This document shows positions 21,561 through 32,619 of a stretch of DNA of 64,000 nucleotides, in pieces. The stretch is from Neoceratodus forsteri. Taxonomy: Eukaryota; Chordata; Ceratodontiformes; Ceratodontidae. Location: contig CM057459.1 in the NCBI GenBank assembly GCA_016271365.2, forward strand, positions 819,203,001-819,267,000, read 5' to 3'. The first letter of the stretch is position 1. Each line of letters starts with the position of its first letter. The notes beneath the pieces were generated by a model. It saw nothing but the letters and a program-made list of their open reading frames with translations. It was not told the origin of the DNA and made no database searches. A program made the translations under genes and the position numbers.

Positions 21561-21745
21561 TTTAAAATTATGCCTAATAATATACACATGTGCATTGTAG
21601 CATTGTAACACATTTACATATGTCAATAATCACCATGACATACTTCAATACATTTTGCATGTTTCTTGAAAACCTGGCTCTGTTGCCAATGCCCTTTTTT
21701 TGGGTAACCCTTGCAAGAGGATTTCTTTTATTAAAAAAAAATGTT

Positions 21746-21761
21746 ATCTATATGCTTTTTT
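21746..21761. repeat. Probable target-site duplication of the nested L1, left copy
   Basis: The 16 bp ATCTATATGCTTTTTT occur here and again at 47944-47959. Here they abut the 3' (tail) end of the minus-strand L1; there they abut its 5' end. Confidence 0.7.
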
Positions 21762-22149
21762 CAGTTAAACTTTTTATTAATATTTAAAGAAAATACAGTC
21801 ATGCATGAGCAACATGGGAAGCACAAGATAATCAAATGCAACAACAACAACATGCTCCAAAAGAGAAGCAGAAAAACAGCTAGGACAGAAAAGTATAAGC
21901 TTCATGAGGCTATGTAAGACAAGCGTTTGCATACTATACAGCATACTATAAGAAGGATACCATAAGAATACAGCTGCACCTGGAAAAGAACAAGAAAACA
22001 AACAACAAGAATCAATAAGCAGAACAGGAAGAGAATGGGGCACAGGTTTAATGAATAAACACTTAAACTCATCTAATCTATGAAAAGGAGAAACTGTCAG
22101 GAAGAGGCAGCAACAGCCCAAAAGGAAGTCTAGCAGGATCAGCATAAAA

Positions 22150-23044
22150 TTACTTAACCCACAATGGTTTCAGGAGAAAGACTGGAGGAAGGGAAGCCAG
22201 CATTTGTAGCAAACATCAAGGGATATGGTGGCCAGATGGGGCAATCAGTTGAGGGTTGCAAGGTAAGTCATGGTAATGAGGAGCTCCTGAAAGGAGGGGA
22301 GGGTTGTGGTACACCATTAAATGAGACAGAGCTGCTTGACTTGCATACACATCAAGGCAAGCCATCTGTGCTCCATGAAGGTGAGATACGGGGCCTCAGG
22401 GGTGATCCACAGTAGGGGGCAAAATGTGGAAATTGTTTATGAAGGACCATTGTTGCAAATTGGCAGACTTGTTCTCACAGAGGCATAATGGAAGGGCAAG
22501 TCCGAAGGATATGATGGAGATCACCACCGGGCAAACCACAATGCCAGCAAGAATCTGAGGGCAGATGTTTCACCTCATAAAGGGCTCGGGGGATCCTATA
22601 CCAAGAATGTCAAATCTTGTTTTAGATTAATCTTCTAGTGTCTTTAAAAGCCTTCTACCCAAAGATACAACAGGTCTTTCATTCATGTTCTGGAATGTTA
22701 GTCTGCAGCATTTTGTCCCATGCTTTCTTAGATTGCAGAAACTGTGTAGGAAGGGTACCTCTGAGGCAAGAATACATCTTACCAGCCAAATCTGTTTTGT
22801 AGGAGAACCATCAGGAGACAATATTGAGCATAGGGTTAGAGCACATAGCCTATAATACTGGCTGCAGTGTACTCCTGATTTTAAAATACCTCAAAAAATC
22901 TGAATGTGGAAGGCTCCACCAAGTCTGCAACTCTCAAAAGGTGTCTATAGACCGTTTATGTGGCGTAGGGAGATCCTTCAGAAAGTAAGCACCACGTGCC
23001 TCCCAGGAGGGCCAGATAAGGGATTTATGACCCACCTGTATGCC
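22150..23044 (-). pseudogene. L1 ORF2 C-terminal part with zinc knuckle
   Basis: Near 22560-22490 the minus strand encodes LPSDSCWHCGLPGGDLHHIL followed by RTCPSI, the Cys-x2-Cys-x-His-x-Cys type block at the end of L1 ORF2 that contributes to RNA binding. A preceding block has AKQIWLVRC-type hydrophobic residues. Frameshifts and stops are frequent. This fragment is interrupted at 23045 by a CR1 insertion and its upstream continuation is at 23635. Confidence 0.65.
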
Positions 23045-23634
23045 AGTAGAAAACAGGAAGTTGTTATCCCTCTGTATAGACATTAGTGAGACCCCATCTG
23101 GAGTACTGCATGCTGTTCTGCAGACCCCATATCTGCAAGGACATAGATAGGATGGAGGCAGTCCAGAGGAGGGCAACTAATATGGTGCAGAGTCTGCACC
23201 AGAAGCCATATGAAGATAGACTAAAAGAGTTTAACATGTATACTCTTGAGGAAATGAGGGAGAGGGGAGACTTGATAGAAACTTTCAAGTACCTCAAGAG
23301 AATCAATAAAGTCCAAGTTGGTAGCATCTTTCAGAAAAAGAGATGTGCAAGAACAAGGGGACACCATTTGAAGATAGAGAGGGATGGCTCAGGGGCAACT
23401 TGAGGAAGAATTTTTTCATGGAGAGGGTGGTGGACATATGGAACAGCCTTACTGAGGAGGTTGTGGGGTAAAAAACAGTGGGGGAGTTCAAGAATGCATG
23501 GGATAGATTATAGTGGGGGGTGGGAGGAAGTAGACTGTTGGTTAACTAGGATCTGCAGATTATCCAATAGTTAGGGAAATGGGAAGACTAGGTGGGCCAA
23601 GCGGTCCTTATCTGCCATCAAATTCTATGTTTCT
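23045..23634 (+). mobile_element. CR1-like LINE 3' fragment inserted in L1 ORF2
   Basis: Begins at AGTAGAAAACAGGAAGTTGT, encodes the RPHLEYCMLFCRPHICKDI and RERGDLIETFKYLKRINKVQ blocks of the CR1 C-terminus, and ends with GGGCCAAGCGGTCCTTATCT and AAATTCTATGTTTCT at 23634. L1 sequence resumes at AAAGCAACTGCC. This fragment supplied one breakpoint of the tandem duplication that follows. Confidence 0.85.
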
Positions 23635-26251
23635 AAAGCAACTGCCAACAGTTGCACTCGGTCCAAAGGGCCAGCCGCAAAGGCTGAAGGTTAATCTCCC
23701 ATAATTTGGACAAATCAGGAGTATTTCTAATATCGAGATATGTGATACCATCCACTGCCCAAATTAGACCATGAGCCACTACCAGAGATAAAGAGCAGTG
23801 TGGGTTCAAAGGGAGAATCTCAATTTTGGAGGCATTAATTTTTAAGCCAGATCATTAAGTGAAATGGTGAACGAAGGAATACAGATGGGTGAAGTTGACA
23901 AAGTTTGCTCCGAGAATTAATCCAAGAATTTAGTCCAATTTGAATGGTGCAGATTGAGCCACATAGTGCAGAATTTCACCTGCGAGTGATGGAATCTTGC
24001 CTGCTAGTAGTAGGATTTCACCCCAAATGGTGAAATGTTGCCATATGTGGGCAAAATTCCTCTGTTTCAGGGCAAAATTCTGCCCTTAAGGCAAAATCTC
24101 TGGTGAAGTCAGATAGGTAGATTTTCAACCAAATAGCAAAAATTCCCAGATTGCTCTGCAAAGGCTATGTGGGTGACTTCATCAATGTTTGCCAGAAAAT
24201 TTAAACTTTATTTCATCTCTAGGAGGGAAAGAAGAGGGGGAAGGAAGTGTGAAGATCCACCAGTAGAACAAGGAGGTCATCGGCATACATGATGGTGAAA
24301 TATTGGGGTGGGGTTGGGTGGGGTGGAGTGGAATTTCCACCCAAATTCCCACATGAATTTCCACTTGAATTCCCATGTTCTCCTTATGCTGGTAGATTGT
24401 GAATGCCAGAGGTTCCATGGCCATTAAAAGAAGGGGGGGGGATAAAGGGCAGCCTTGATGAGTGCTTCACACTAAATGAAAGGGATCTGAAAGTAAGGAG
24501 TTCATGAGAACCCTGATGGTGGGATGGGAATAAACAGAGGGAACGCAAGCCTGAAAATGGTCACCCAAGCCCAGGTGGGCTAGAACCAAATGTAAATAGT
24601 CCCATTTGAGGGACTCAAATGCATTCTCAGAATCCATGGCCAGAGCAGTTGCAAGGGTAAGAAGACCTCCTGCTATATGTAGAAATTTGATAAGGGAACA
24701 AATATGATCACAGCTAGACCTTCCTTTGACAAAGCCCACCTGGGATGGGTGAATAAACTGGGGTAATAGAGGGTACAAACAGCTGGTGAGGACTTTTGCA
24801 TACATCTTGCTATCTATATTAATTAAAGAAATAGGATGATAACTCTATGCCAGGGTAGGCTCCTTCCCTTTCATGGGGAGTACTCTAATGGTTGCTTCCT
24901 GCAGTGTAGAAGGGAGGGTACCAGACATTTCAGCTTCATGGAAGACCTGTTGAAAAATGGGAGAAACCAGGGGATCTAGTTCCTGCAAAAATTCTGCTGG
25001 GTAGCCATCCCCACCAGGAGCTTTTTCAGAGCTAAACAAAAGGGGGCCTGAGAGATCTCTTGAACAATTAATGGGGCATCTAATTGGGCAGTCTATTGCG
25101 GAGTAAGTTTGGGAGCCCAAAATATGTTAAATAGGTTTGAATGGAGGTAGCACCACACTTGTGGGGTGAGGAGTAAAGAGAGATGTAAAAGGAGCTCATA
25201 AAGGAGTTAACTTCTTGTAGAGCAGTACACACCGAACCTGTCAAGTCCTTGATCCCAGCAATGAAGAACTGTATCTGCTGCTTCCTGATGTGATATGCCA
25301 GAATCTTTCCTCCATGCTCCCCTCCTTCCCATTACTTATGCCTGAGCCTGAGGATGGCGATCTCAGCCTTCTGGGAGAGCACAACATTAATCTCCATTCT
25401 CAAATGAATGATTCAACACTGCAGGGGGGATTGAAGATCCAGTTGGACAGTGGCTTTAAGCTGATCTTAAGCTGAAAAAAAAATTATTCAACTTGAGAAG
25501 ACGTTGCTCTGGCTTCCTTTGTTAAGCCACAGCATAGCCAATGATTTTGCCCCGTAATGTGGCTTGATAAGCCTTCCATGTGGTGCAGACAGATGTGCAG
25601 TATCTTGTAGAGGGCTGTCTACAAAAAGCTGTGCAGTTTTGCTTTTAACCCTGGGGATGAATTCTGGGTCCTTGAGCAGCAAAGGTTCTAGCTTCCAAGA
25701 GGGAGATTTAAGGAGGGGGTCACCCCAATGGAAATGCTGGTGTACCAGAGCACGATATAAAAGGACCAAAGGGAGGATGGTGGAGTCCACTACCTTTTGG
25801 GTGAGCTCAATGGTGGTAAGCCAGTAATCTGTGCTGCTCAAGGATCCATGAACCATGGTGTGATAGGTATAGTCCCTATCCCTTGGATGAAAGGTGTGCC
25901 AGATTTCAACCAGATCTTGATCATTGCATCATCTGTATAAGGGCTCTATGCCGCTGGGGTGAATTTGAACAGAGTTAGGTTTTTTTTTATCTACACAGGG
26001 CACAAGAGCTGAAATCCTCCCAAATAGGGCCTGTGTGCCAGCTGGAGCTAGCTCAGCAGACCTCTGGACTAATTAATGAAAACATGTGGGTTCATCTTCA
26101 TTGGGTGCAAAGATATTACCTAGAAGGATGGTGAAGTTGGAGTATCCATAAGGACAAAAACCCACCAGCTCATAGGATCACTGACTGTACCGACTTGAGA
26201 TCTATCTGAGGTATTTATGAAGTAATAGTACCACCCACTATTTATGCAAAG
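23635..26251 (-). pseudogene. L1 ORF2 endonuclease/RT part, duplicated copy 1
   Basis: On the minus strand this holds part of the endonuclease (near 26240-25500) and RT. RT blocks are APGGDGYPAEFLQELDPL (about 25040), VGFVKGRSSCDHICSLIKF (about 24740-24680), ALAMDSENAFESLKWDYL (about 24640-24590), QGCPLSPLLLMAMEPLAF (about 24450-24400) and an intact YADD (ATGTATGCCGATGAC on the minus strand near 24285). A 12-bp in-frame repeat lies between the last two. After YADD a degenerate insert of about 280 bp precedes GLKINASKIEIL. Stops and shifts are abundant. The 5' end is cut at the duplication junction. Confidence 0.8.
24330..24395 (-). repeat. 12-bp minisatellite within L1 RT
   Basis: On the minus strand GGAATTCAAGT, GGAAATTCATGT, GGGAATTTGGGT and GGAAATTCC follow each other with a 12-bp period, adding about 16-20 codons (QVEIHVGIWVEI) between the PLSPLL block and the YADD block. 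The equivalent at 28760-28800 in the other copy has the same repeats. Confidence 0.7.
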
Positions 26252-26340
26252 GAGGGTGGTGGAAGCATGGAACAGATTTCCTGAGGAGATTGCGGGGTCA
26301 GAAACAGTAGGGGATTTCAAAAGTGCATGGGACATACATA
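26252..26340 (+). mobile_element. CR1 3' tail of duplicated copy 2, left piece
   Basis: Encodes the VVEAWNRFPEEIAGSETV-like block of the CR1 C-terminus and stops at CATGGGACATACATA. Its continuation, with the CR1 3' end, is at about 27921-28060. The interruption is a minus-strand CR1 insertion. Confidence 0.8.
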
Positions 26341-27920
26341 ATAGAAACATAGAAACATAGAATTTTATGCCAGATAAGGACCGCTTGGCCCACCCAGTCT
26401 GCCCATTTCCCTACCTAATGGATAAGCTGCAGATCCCAGTTAACCAGCAGCCTACTTCTTCCTACCCCCACCACCTAGAATTGCCTTATGACTGTCCCAT
26501 GCATGCTTGAATTCCACCACTGTTTTTGACTCCACAACCTCCTCTGGAAGGCCATTCCATGCATCCACAACCCTCTCTGTGAAAAATACTTTAAATTACC
26601 TCTGAGCTGCCCCCATCTTCAAATTGTGCCCCCTTGTTCTTGCACACCTCTTTTTTTGAAAGATGCTACCCTCTTGGACTTTGTTGATTCCCTTGAGGTA
26701 CTTGAAAGTTTCTATCATGTCCCCCTTCTCTCTCTTTTCCTCGAGGCTATACATATTAAGCTCCTTAAGTCTCTCTTCATATGTCTTCTGGTGCAGACCC
26801 TGCACCATTTTAGTTGCCTTCCCTGGACAGCTTCCATCCTGTCTATATCTTTGCGGAGACTGGGTTTCCAGAACTGCACGCAGTACTCCAGATGGGGTCT
26901 CACCAGCTGTCTGTACAGAGGGATAATAACTTCCTGTTTTCTAGTGGTGATGCCTCTCCCTATGCATCCCAGTATCCCCCCAGCCCTCCTTGCTGCCCTC
27001 TCACATTGCTTGCCCACCTTTAGGTCATCTGATATGACTACCCCCAGGTCCCTTTCCATTTTTGTTGTTGTTAGTATCTCACTCCCCATTGTGTACTCTT
27101 CCCTGGGTTTTGTTTCCAGGTGCATTACCTGCACTTCTTAGCATTGAATCTAAGCTGCCATACATTTGACCATTCCTCTAACCTTGCCAGTCCCTTCTCA
27201 TCCTTTCCACCCCACCTTGTGCATCAACTCTGCTGCAGATCTTTGTGTCATCTGCAAAGAGACATACTCCTTCAGTCCCTCTGCAATGTCGCTTATAAAG
27301 ACATTGAAGAGGACCCGTCTAATACTGAACCCTGCGGTACCCACTAGCAACCCCCATTTCTTCAGAGTTGACTCCATTTACTATTACTCTCTGTGTCCTA
27401 TTCTCCAGCCAATTCTTTACCCAGGCTGTCATCTTGGGACCACTCCCAGGCTGGCTAACCTGTATATTAATCTTTTGTGTGGGACTGTGTCAAATGCCTT
27501 GCTAAAGTCTAGGTAGGCCATGTCCACAGCCCCTCCCTGATCTACTGCTTTGGTCACCCAGTCAAAGAAATCTATAAGATTCATCTGGCATGACCTTCCC
27601 GCTGTGAATCCATGCTGCCTCGGGTCCTGTGCCCCTCTGGCCTCTAGATACTCGACAATTCTTTCCCACAGAAGTGATTCCATCATTTTCCCTGTCACTG
27701 AGGTTAAACTAACAGGTCTGTAGTTTCCTGCTTCTGCCTTGCTCCCACTTTTGTGAAGGGGAATCACATCTGCCCTCCTCCAGTCCTCAGGTATCACCCC
27801 ATCCTCCCATGATTTGTTAAAGAGGGTAGTCAGTGATGTCACTAGTTCTACCCCTAGTTCTTTTAGAATTCTGGGATGAATCCCATCAGGCCCCATTGCT
27901 TTGTCCACCTTCAGTTTTAA
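26341..27920 (-). mobile_element. CR1-like LINE, 5'-truncated, inserted into another CR1 tail
   Basis: The 3' end is at 26341 (TAGAAACATAGAAACATAG on plus). Reading leftward from 27920 are RT blocks MGPDGIHPRILKELGVEL, GFTAGRSCQMNLIDFFDWVT, YLDFSKAFDTVPHKRLI, then an intact FADD (near 27255) and the C-terminal region MERDLGVVISDDLKVGKQCE. Relative to the 44-46 kb copy it starts inside the RT domain. It lies exactly between CATAA and CTAGTGGGG of the host CR1 tail. Confidence 0.9.
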
Positions 27921-27925
27921 GAGTG
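26715..27925 (-). pseudogene. CR1 RT and C-terminal domains (fragment)
   Basis: The upstream half forms an uninterrupted frame from about 27925 to 27429. A stop follows SLGVVPR at 27429. The downstream half is open again at 27134-26715, through SDDLKVGKQCERAARRAGG and IPLYRQLVRPHLEYCVQFWK. The FADD block between them is readable but shifted. The longest frame begins artificially in the antisense of the adjoining CR1 tail (28043-27926). Confidence 0.8.
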
Positions 27926-28060
27926 CACTTCTAGTGGGGGGGTAGGAAGAAGTAGGTTGTTGGTTAACTAGGATCTGCAGATTATCCAATAGGTAGGGAA
28001 ATGGGCAGACTTGGTGGGCCAAGCTGTCCTTATCTGCCATCAAAGGTTATGTTTGTTTCT
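27921..28060 (+). mobile_element. CR1 3' tail of duplicated copy 2, right piece
   Basis: Starts with CACTTCTAGTGGGGG, continues with TAGGAAGAAGTAGGTTGTTG and GGATCTGCAG, and ends in TATGTTTGTTTCT. It matches 23505-23634 and rejoins L1 at AAAGCAACTGCC. Confidence 0.85.
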
Positions 28061-31000
28061 AAAGCAACTGCCAAGAGTTGCACTCAGTCCAGTTGGCCAA
28101 GCAAATGCTAAGACTGAAGGTTAGTCTCCCATAATTTGGCCAAATCAGGAGTATTTCTAATACCAAGATACGTGATATCATCCACTGCCCAAATTATACA
28201 ATGAGGCATTACCAGAGACAGAGAGCAGTGTGGGTTCAAAGAGAGAATCTCAGTTTTGGAGGCATTAATCTTTCAGCCAGAGAGTTGAGTGAAATAATGA
28301 ACGAGGGAATACAGATGGGCAAAGTTAACAAAATTCACTCCGTCAATTAATACATGAATATAGCACAATTTGAATAGAGAAGCTTGATCCATGGAATGCA
28401 GAATCTCATCTGCAAATGATGGAATCTTGCCTGTGAATGGCAGAATTTCACCCCAAATGACAGAATATTGCTGTTTGTGAGCAAAATCCCACCATTTGAG
28501 AGCAAAATTATGCCCTCATGGCAAAATCTCTGGTGAAGTTACATAGGCAAATTTTCAGCCAAGTATTAAAATTCCTAGATTGCTCTGAGAAGGTGACATG
28601 AGTGACTTCACCTTAACTTCACAGTGAATTTAAACTTCACAACATCTCTAGGAGAGACAGAACAAAGGGAGGGAATTGTGAAGATCCACCAGTGGAACAA
28701 GGAGTTCATCGGTATACATGAGGGTGGAATATTAAGGTGGAGTGGGTTAGGAATGGGTGGGAATTCCCACCCAAATGTCCACATGGATTCCCACCTGAAT
28801 TCCCATGCTTTCCTTATGCTGGTAGATTGTGAATGCCAGAAGTTCCATGGCCAGCAAAAAAAAAGGAGGAGGGATAAAGGGCAGCCTTGATGATTGCTCC
28901 ACACTAAAGGACAGGGATCTTAAAGTAAGGAGTTTGTGAGAAGTCTGGCAGTGGGATGGGAATAAATAGAGTGAACACAAGCCTGAAAATGGTCCCCAAA
29001 GCCCATGTGGGCTAGAACCAAATGTAAATAGTCCATTTGAGGGACTCAAAGGCATTCTCAAAATCTATGGCCACAGCAGCTGCAGGGGTACGAAAACCTT
29101 TTGCTATATGTAGAAAGTTGATAAGGGAACACATATGATCAGAGCTAAGCCTGCCTTTGACAAAGCCCACCTGGGATGGGTGAATAAGTTGGTGCAATAC
29201 AGAGTGCAAACAGTTGGCGAGGACTTTTGCATACATGTTGCTATCGATATTAATCAAAGAAATAGGACAATAACTCACTGCCAGGGTAGGCTTCTTCACT
29301 TTCATGGGGAGCACCATGATGGTTGCTTCCTGCAGTGTAGGAGGGAGAGTACCAGAGGTTTTGGCTTCATGGAAGACCTGATGGAGAATAGGAGAAACCA
29401 GGGGGTCTAATGCCTGCAAAAATTCTGCTGGGTAGCCATCCCCACCAGGATCTTTTCCAGAGCTAAACAAAAGGGGGCCTGAGAAGTATCTTGAACAGTT
29501 AATGGAGCATCTAATTGGGCAGTCTATTGCGGAGTAAGCTTGGGAGCCCAAGAGAAGTTAAATAGGTTGTAATGGTGGTCACATCCCACTTGTGGGGAGA
29601 TGAGTAAAGAGAGATGTAAAAGGAGCACATAACTGAGTTAACTTCATGTAGAGCAGTGCACACCGAACCTGTCAAGTCCTTGATCCCAGCAATAAAGCAC
29701 TGTATCTGCTGCTTCCTGACGTGATATGCCAGAAGCTTTCCTCCATGCTCCCCTCCTTCCCAGTACTTATGCCTGAGCCTGAGGATGGAGATCTCAGCCT
29801 TCTGGGAGAAGATAACATCAATTTCCATTCTCAAATTAATGATACAACGCTGCATGGGGCAGTGAGTATCCTGTTGGGGAGTGTCTTTAAGCTCATCTTA
29901 AGCTGAACGAAGATCATTCTCCAATTTGAGAAGACATTGCTCTCACTTCCTGTGTTGAGCCACAGCATAGCCAATGATTTTTCCCTTTAATGTTGCTTTA
30001 TAAGCCTCCCATGTGGTGCAGACAGATGTACAGTATCTTGTAGTGGGTTGTCTACAAAACACTGTGAAGCCAGCATGGTGGCACTGATGGTTGAGGTGCT
30101 GGATGCCACACCTCACACCACATCAACGACCCAGGTTTGGAAGTGAGCTTGGATTTCTGGGGGTCGGCAGGGGTGGGAGAGCATTGAGCATTGACTGGAC
30201 AGTTCTCTTCTCCTGGGGAGGGATGGGGTACAGAGGCTGGTGTAGCCTGACACCTAGCGGAGGCTAGGTGTTGAGATGCCTGGTCCTGCAAGATCGGGAT
30301 CAAAGGCAGGGCAGCCAGCAGGGCATTCTGCATGTGGATATGTGTGAAGCATGACCTCTGCCAGCATTGCATGCTCTGCCTCCAAAGGTGGAACAAGGAA
30401 AAGGGGCTCCCCAGTCATAGTGGCTTGATTGTCATTTGTGAATACCCACACCGGCTCCAGGAAGGGATAACCAGTATGGATCCAGACTTGGTGGAGGAGT
30501 TGATAGCTCCCTGCCACCCCACCATGAGGGGCAAGCTGTGGAGTAATGGATGATGGCCCTCAGTGGTGATCGGTGCGGGTCAAACGGTTGGCCGGAGGTG
30601 AAGGACGCAAAGACACTAGGGCCTTCCAGGGGCCCAGGAGAGGGGAAAAAACCCTGCAGTTTAGCTTTTAATCCTGGGGATGAATTCTGGGTCCTTGAGC
30701 AGCAGAGGGTCTAGCTTCCAAGAGGAAGATTTAAAGAGGGGGTCACCCCAATGAAAATGCAGGCGTAGCAGATCATGATACGAAAAGAGCAAAGGGAGGA
30801 TGGTAGAGTCCACTACCTTTTGGGTGAGCTCAGTGGAGGTAAGCCAGTAATCTATGCTGCTCAAGGTTCCATGAACCATGACGAGATAAGTATAGTCCTT
30901 ATCCCTAGGATGAAAGGTGTGCCAGATATCAACCAGACCTTTGTCCTGCATCATCTGTATAAGGGCCTGAACACCACAGGGTGAATTTGAATAGGGTTAG

Positions 31001-31440
31001 GTGTTTTATCTACACAGGGAGCAAGAGTTGAAATCCCCCCAAATAGGACCTGTGTGCCAGCCGGAGCTAGTTCAGCAGACCTCTGGACTAATTAATGAAA
31101 AAATGTGGGTCATCTTTATTGGATGCATAGCCATTGCCTAGAAAGATGGTGCCAGTTTGAGAATCCATAAGGAGAAAAATCCACCAGCCCATAGAATCAC
31201 TGACTGTATAGACTGAGGTCCACCTGAGGGATTTATGAAGTAATATTACCACCCACGATTTATGCAAAGGAGCTGCTGCATGAAATTCCTGACCAACTCA
31301 GTCTTTCACCAGCCAAGTATGATCAGTAGTGATGAGCTTGGTTTCTTGTAAAAAGGAAATGCAGGAATTAAGTTTTTTGAGGTGGGTCAGTATTTTTTCC
31401 TTTTTATTGGAGAGTTGAGACCCCTGACATGTTAGATGTG
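28061..31440 (-). pseudogene. L1 ORF2 endonuclease/RT part, duplicated copy 2 with N-terminus
   Basis: The endonuclease starts near 31410-31330: RGLNSPIKRKKILTHLKKL and ISFLQETKL, where the Glu is a metal ligand. A linker domain near 29855-29600 has GGKLLAYHVRKQQIQCFIAG and FYISLYSS. RT blocks are GGDGYPAEFLQALDPLVSP, CPISLINIDSNMYAKVLANC, VGFVKGRLSSDH and AIDFENAFESLKW. The catalytic motif has decayed to YTDE (near 28715). It contains a SINE insertion at 30067-30647. It is the only copy with the original N-terminal coding sequence. Confidence 0.8.
30067..30647 (+). mobile_element. tRNA-derived SINE-like element
   Basis: Absent from the equivalent site in duplicated copy 1 (25605-25640), so it is an insertion. 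Its head, GCCAGCATGGTGGCACTGAT then GGTTGAGGTGCTGGATGCC, resembles a tRNA 5' half with an A-box-like TGGCACTGATGG. About 60 bp on, CCCAGGTTTGGAAGTG is B-box-like (consensus GGTTCGANTCC). Flanks AAAACACTGTG (30056-30066) and AAAACCCTGCAG (30648-30659) look like a target duplication. The body of about 500 bp has no recognised domain, and there is a short A run at the end (GGGAAAAAACCC). Confidence 0.6.
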
Positions 31441-31769
31441 GCATACTATGTTAACTGTAATCAAAACAACGAAGACAAAGAATAGAAAGAATAAATGAGG
31501 AAGAGATCAAAACAACTGGAGTGCCAGAGAACTCGTATCTCAAACTGGCACCAGGCAGACAATCATACTGCAGATGGGCAATGAAGAATATCCCACATAA
31601 AGAAGGAAACAAGTACAAATCTACCTGTACCCATAACAGAATTTCTGTGCTGCTTATTCACATAAAAGCTAGAACAATAATGTGAACTATATACAAAGAC
31701 ATTACAATAACATATTGTTGGGTGAAGGGGGCTGTGGGAGTCAGAGGCACATCCCCATCTGGTCCAGCT
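31441..31769 (-). other. L1 segment upstream of ORF2
   Basis: Follows the ORF2 N-terminus on the minus strand and has no recognisable domain. It ends at the 5'-truncated start of a CR1 insertion near 31770. I read it as the inter-ORF region of the L1 because of position only. Confidence 0.4.
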
Positions 31770-31827
31770 TAACAACTCCTATTCTGTTCTGGAGGAGTGT
31801 GAGAGTCCCATAAGGGAGCCTGAATCT

Positions 31828-32460
31828 GTGACCAGGGATGAAGTGAGTGTCCTTCAGGAGGGAGACCTAGTGGCAGAAGGAAGAGGACCGCAAGTGAGGA
31901 AGAAATTACTCCTGTTGTGGGACTCAGTTGTCTGGAGAATAGTGCTGGGCACAGATAGTGGGGAGGAGAAGGAGGTTAAGTGCCTTCCAGGAGGCTTAGC
32001 TTGGAAGGAGGGGAAGTGGATCCAGAGGATTGCTAAAGAGGTGGCAATGAGAGGTGGGCAGGAGGTTGTTGTCCAGCTGGGGACAAATGACCTATCCCAG
32101 ATCAAGACAAGCTTGGAGCAGGTGCTGGAGGACTACAGAGTGTTGGGAGGACATTGTTGGAGGTGCTACCAATCCAAGGCAGAAGGGAGAAGAGAAATAT
32201 CTGTATCAGAAGCTTCAACACTTGGTTGGAGGGCTGATGCAGGGTGAAGGGATATGACTTCATTGGGGACTGGGGACCCACCTGTAATGATGTGGCCCTG
32301 TACAAGGGTGATTGGCTACATTCATCCAGGAAGGGGACAGCAGTCCTCAATGCACAGTTTAAATGCTTCCTTGATGAGCATTCAAGCTAGCTGGGGAGGG
32401 GGAATGGGAGCAGAGATACTCAAGCAGCCCAAGTCCACAAGACACAGTAGTCAGAAATGA
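31828..32460 (+). pseudogene. CR1 ORF1 esterase half, broken
   Basis: Blocks in order: LLLWDSVVWR near 31910 (the GDS serine block with Gly changed to Trp), VVVQLGTNDLSQ near 32070-32095 (Asn block intact) and DWLHSSRKGTAVLNAQF near 32310-32360 (Asp-x-x-His intact). A frameshift near 32160 separates the last block. The N-terminal zinc-binding part is missing because of 5' truncation. Confidence 0.7.
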
Positions 32461-32619
32461 GGAACAGGAGGGTATGTTGCTGACAGGAAAACCTGAGCCA
32501 GACATGAAGGGAAAGACACAGGAAGGGAATAAACATAAGAAGGAAATCTAGGTTGGGGGGAAGAAACAGGAGGGCAAAAATGAGAGTAGTGAGAGGACAG
32601 GCAGGAAAACATGGAAGAC

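Larger units (their letters stand above)
23423..31272. repeat. Tandem duplication of 2.83 kb, second copy expanded by insertions
   Basis: Copy 1 is 23423-26251 and copy 2 is 26252-31272. GAGGGTGG at 23423 matches 26252 (offset 2829). TTTATGCAAAGGAG at 26241 matches 31259 (offset 5018). The excess of 2189 bp in copy 2 is accounted for by a CR1 insertion (about 1580 bp) and a SINE (about 580 bp plus its duplicated site). The junction joins L1 (TTTATGCAAAG) directly to the middle of the CR1 tail (GGTGGTGG) with 3 bp (GAG) shared. Confidence 0.85.

Noticed and set aside
26715..27141. Plus-strand frames over the inverted CR1 copy at 26.3-27.9 kb
   Set aside because: They are antisense shadows of the CR1 ORF2 on the minus strand.
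27921..28060. Twin-priming inversion explanation for the facing CR1 pieces
   Set aside because: Both pieces have their own TTCTATG 3' end, and the plus-strand piece continues on the far side of the minus-strand one (26252-26340), so a nested insertion explains it better.
30254..30553. Frames within the SINE-like insertion
   Set aside because: The insertion has a tRNA-like head and target duplication; the short overlapping frames on both strands have no domain.
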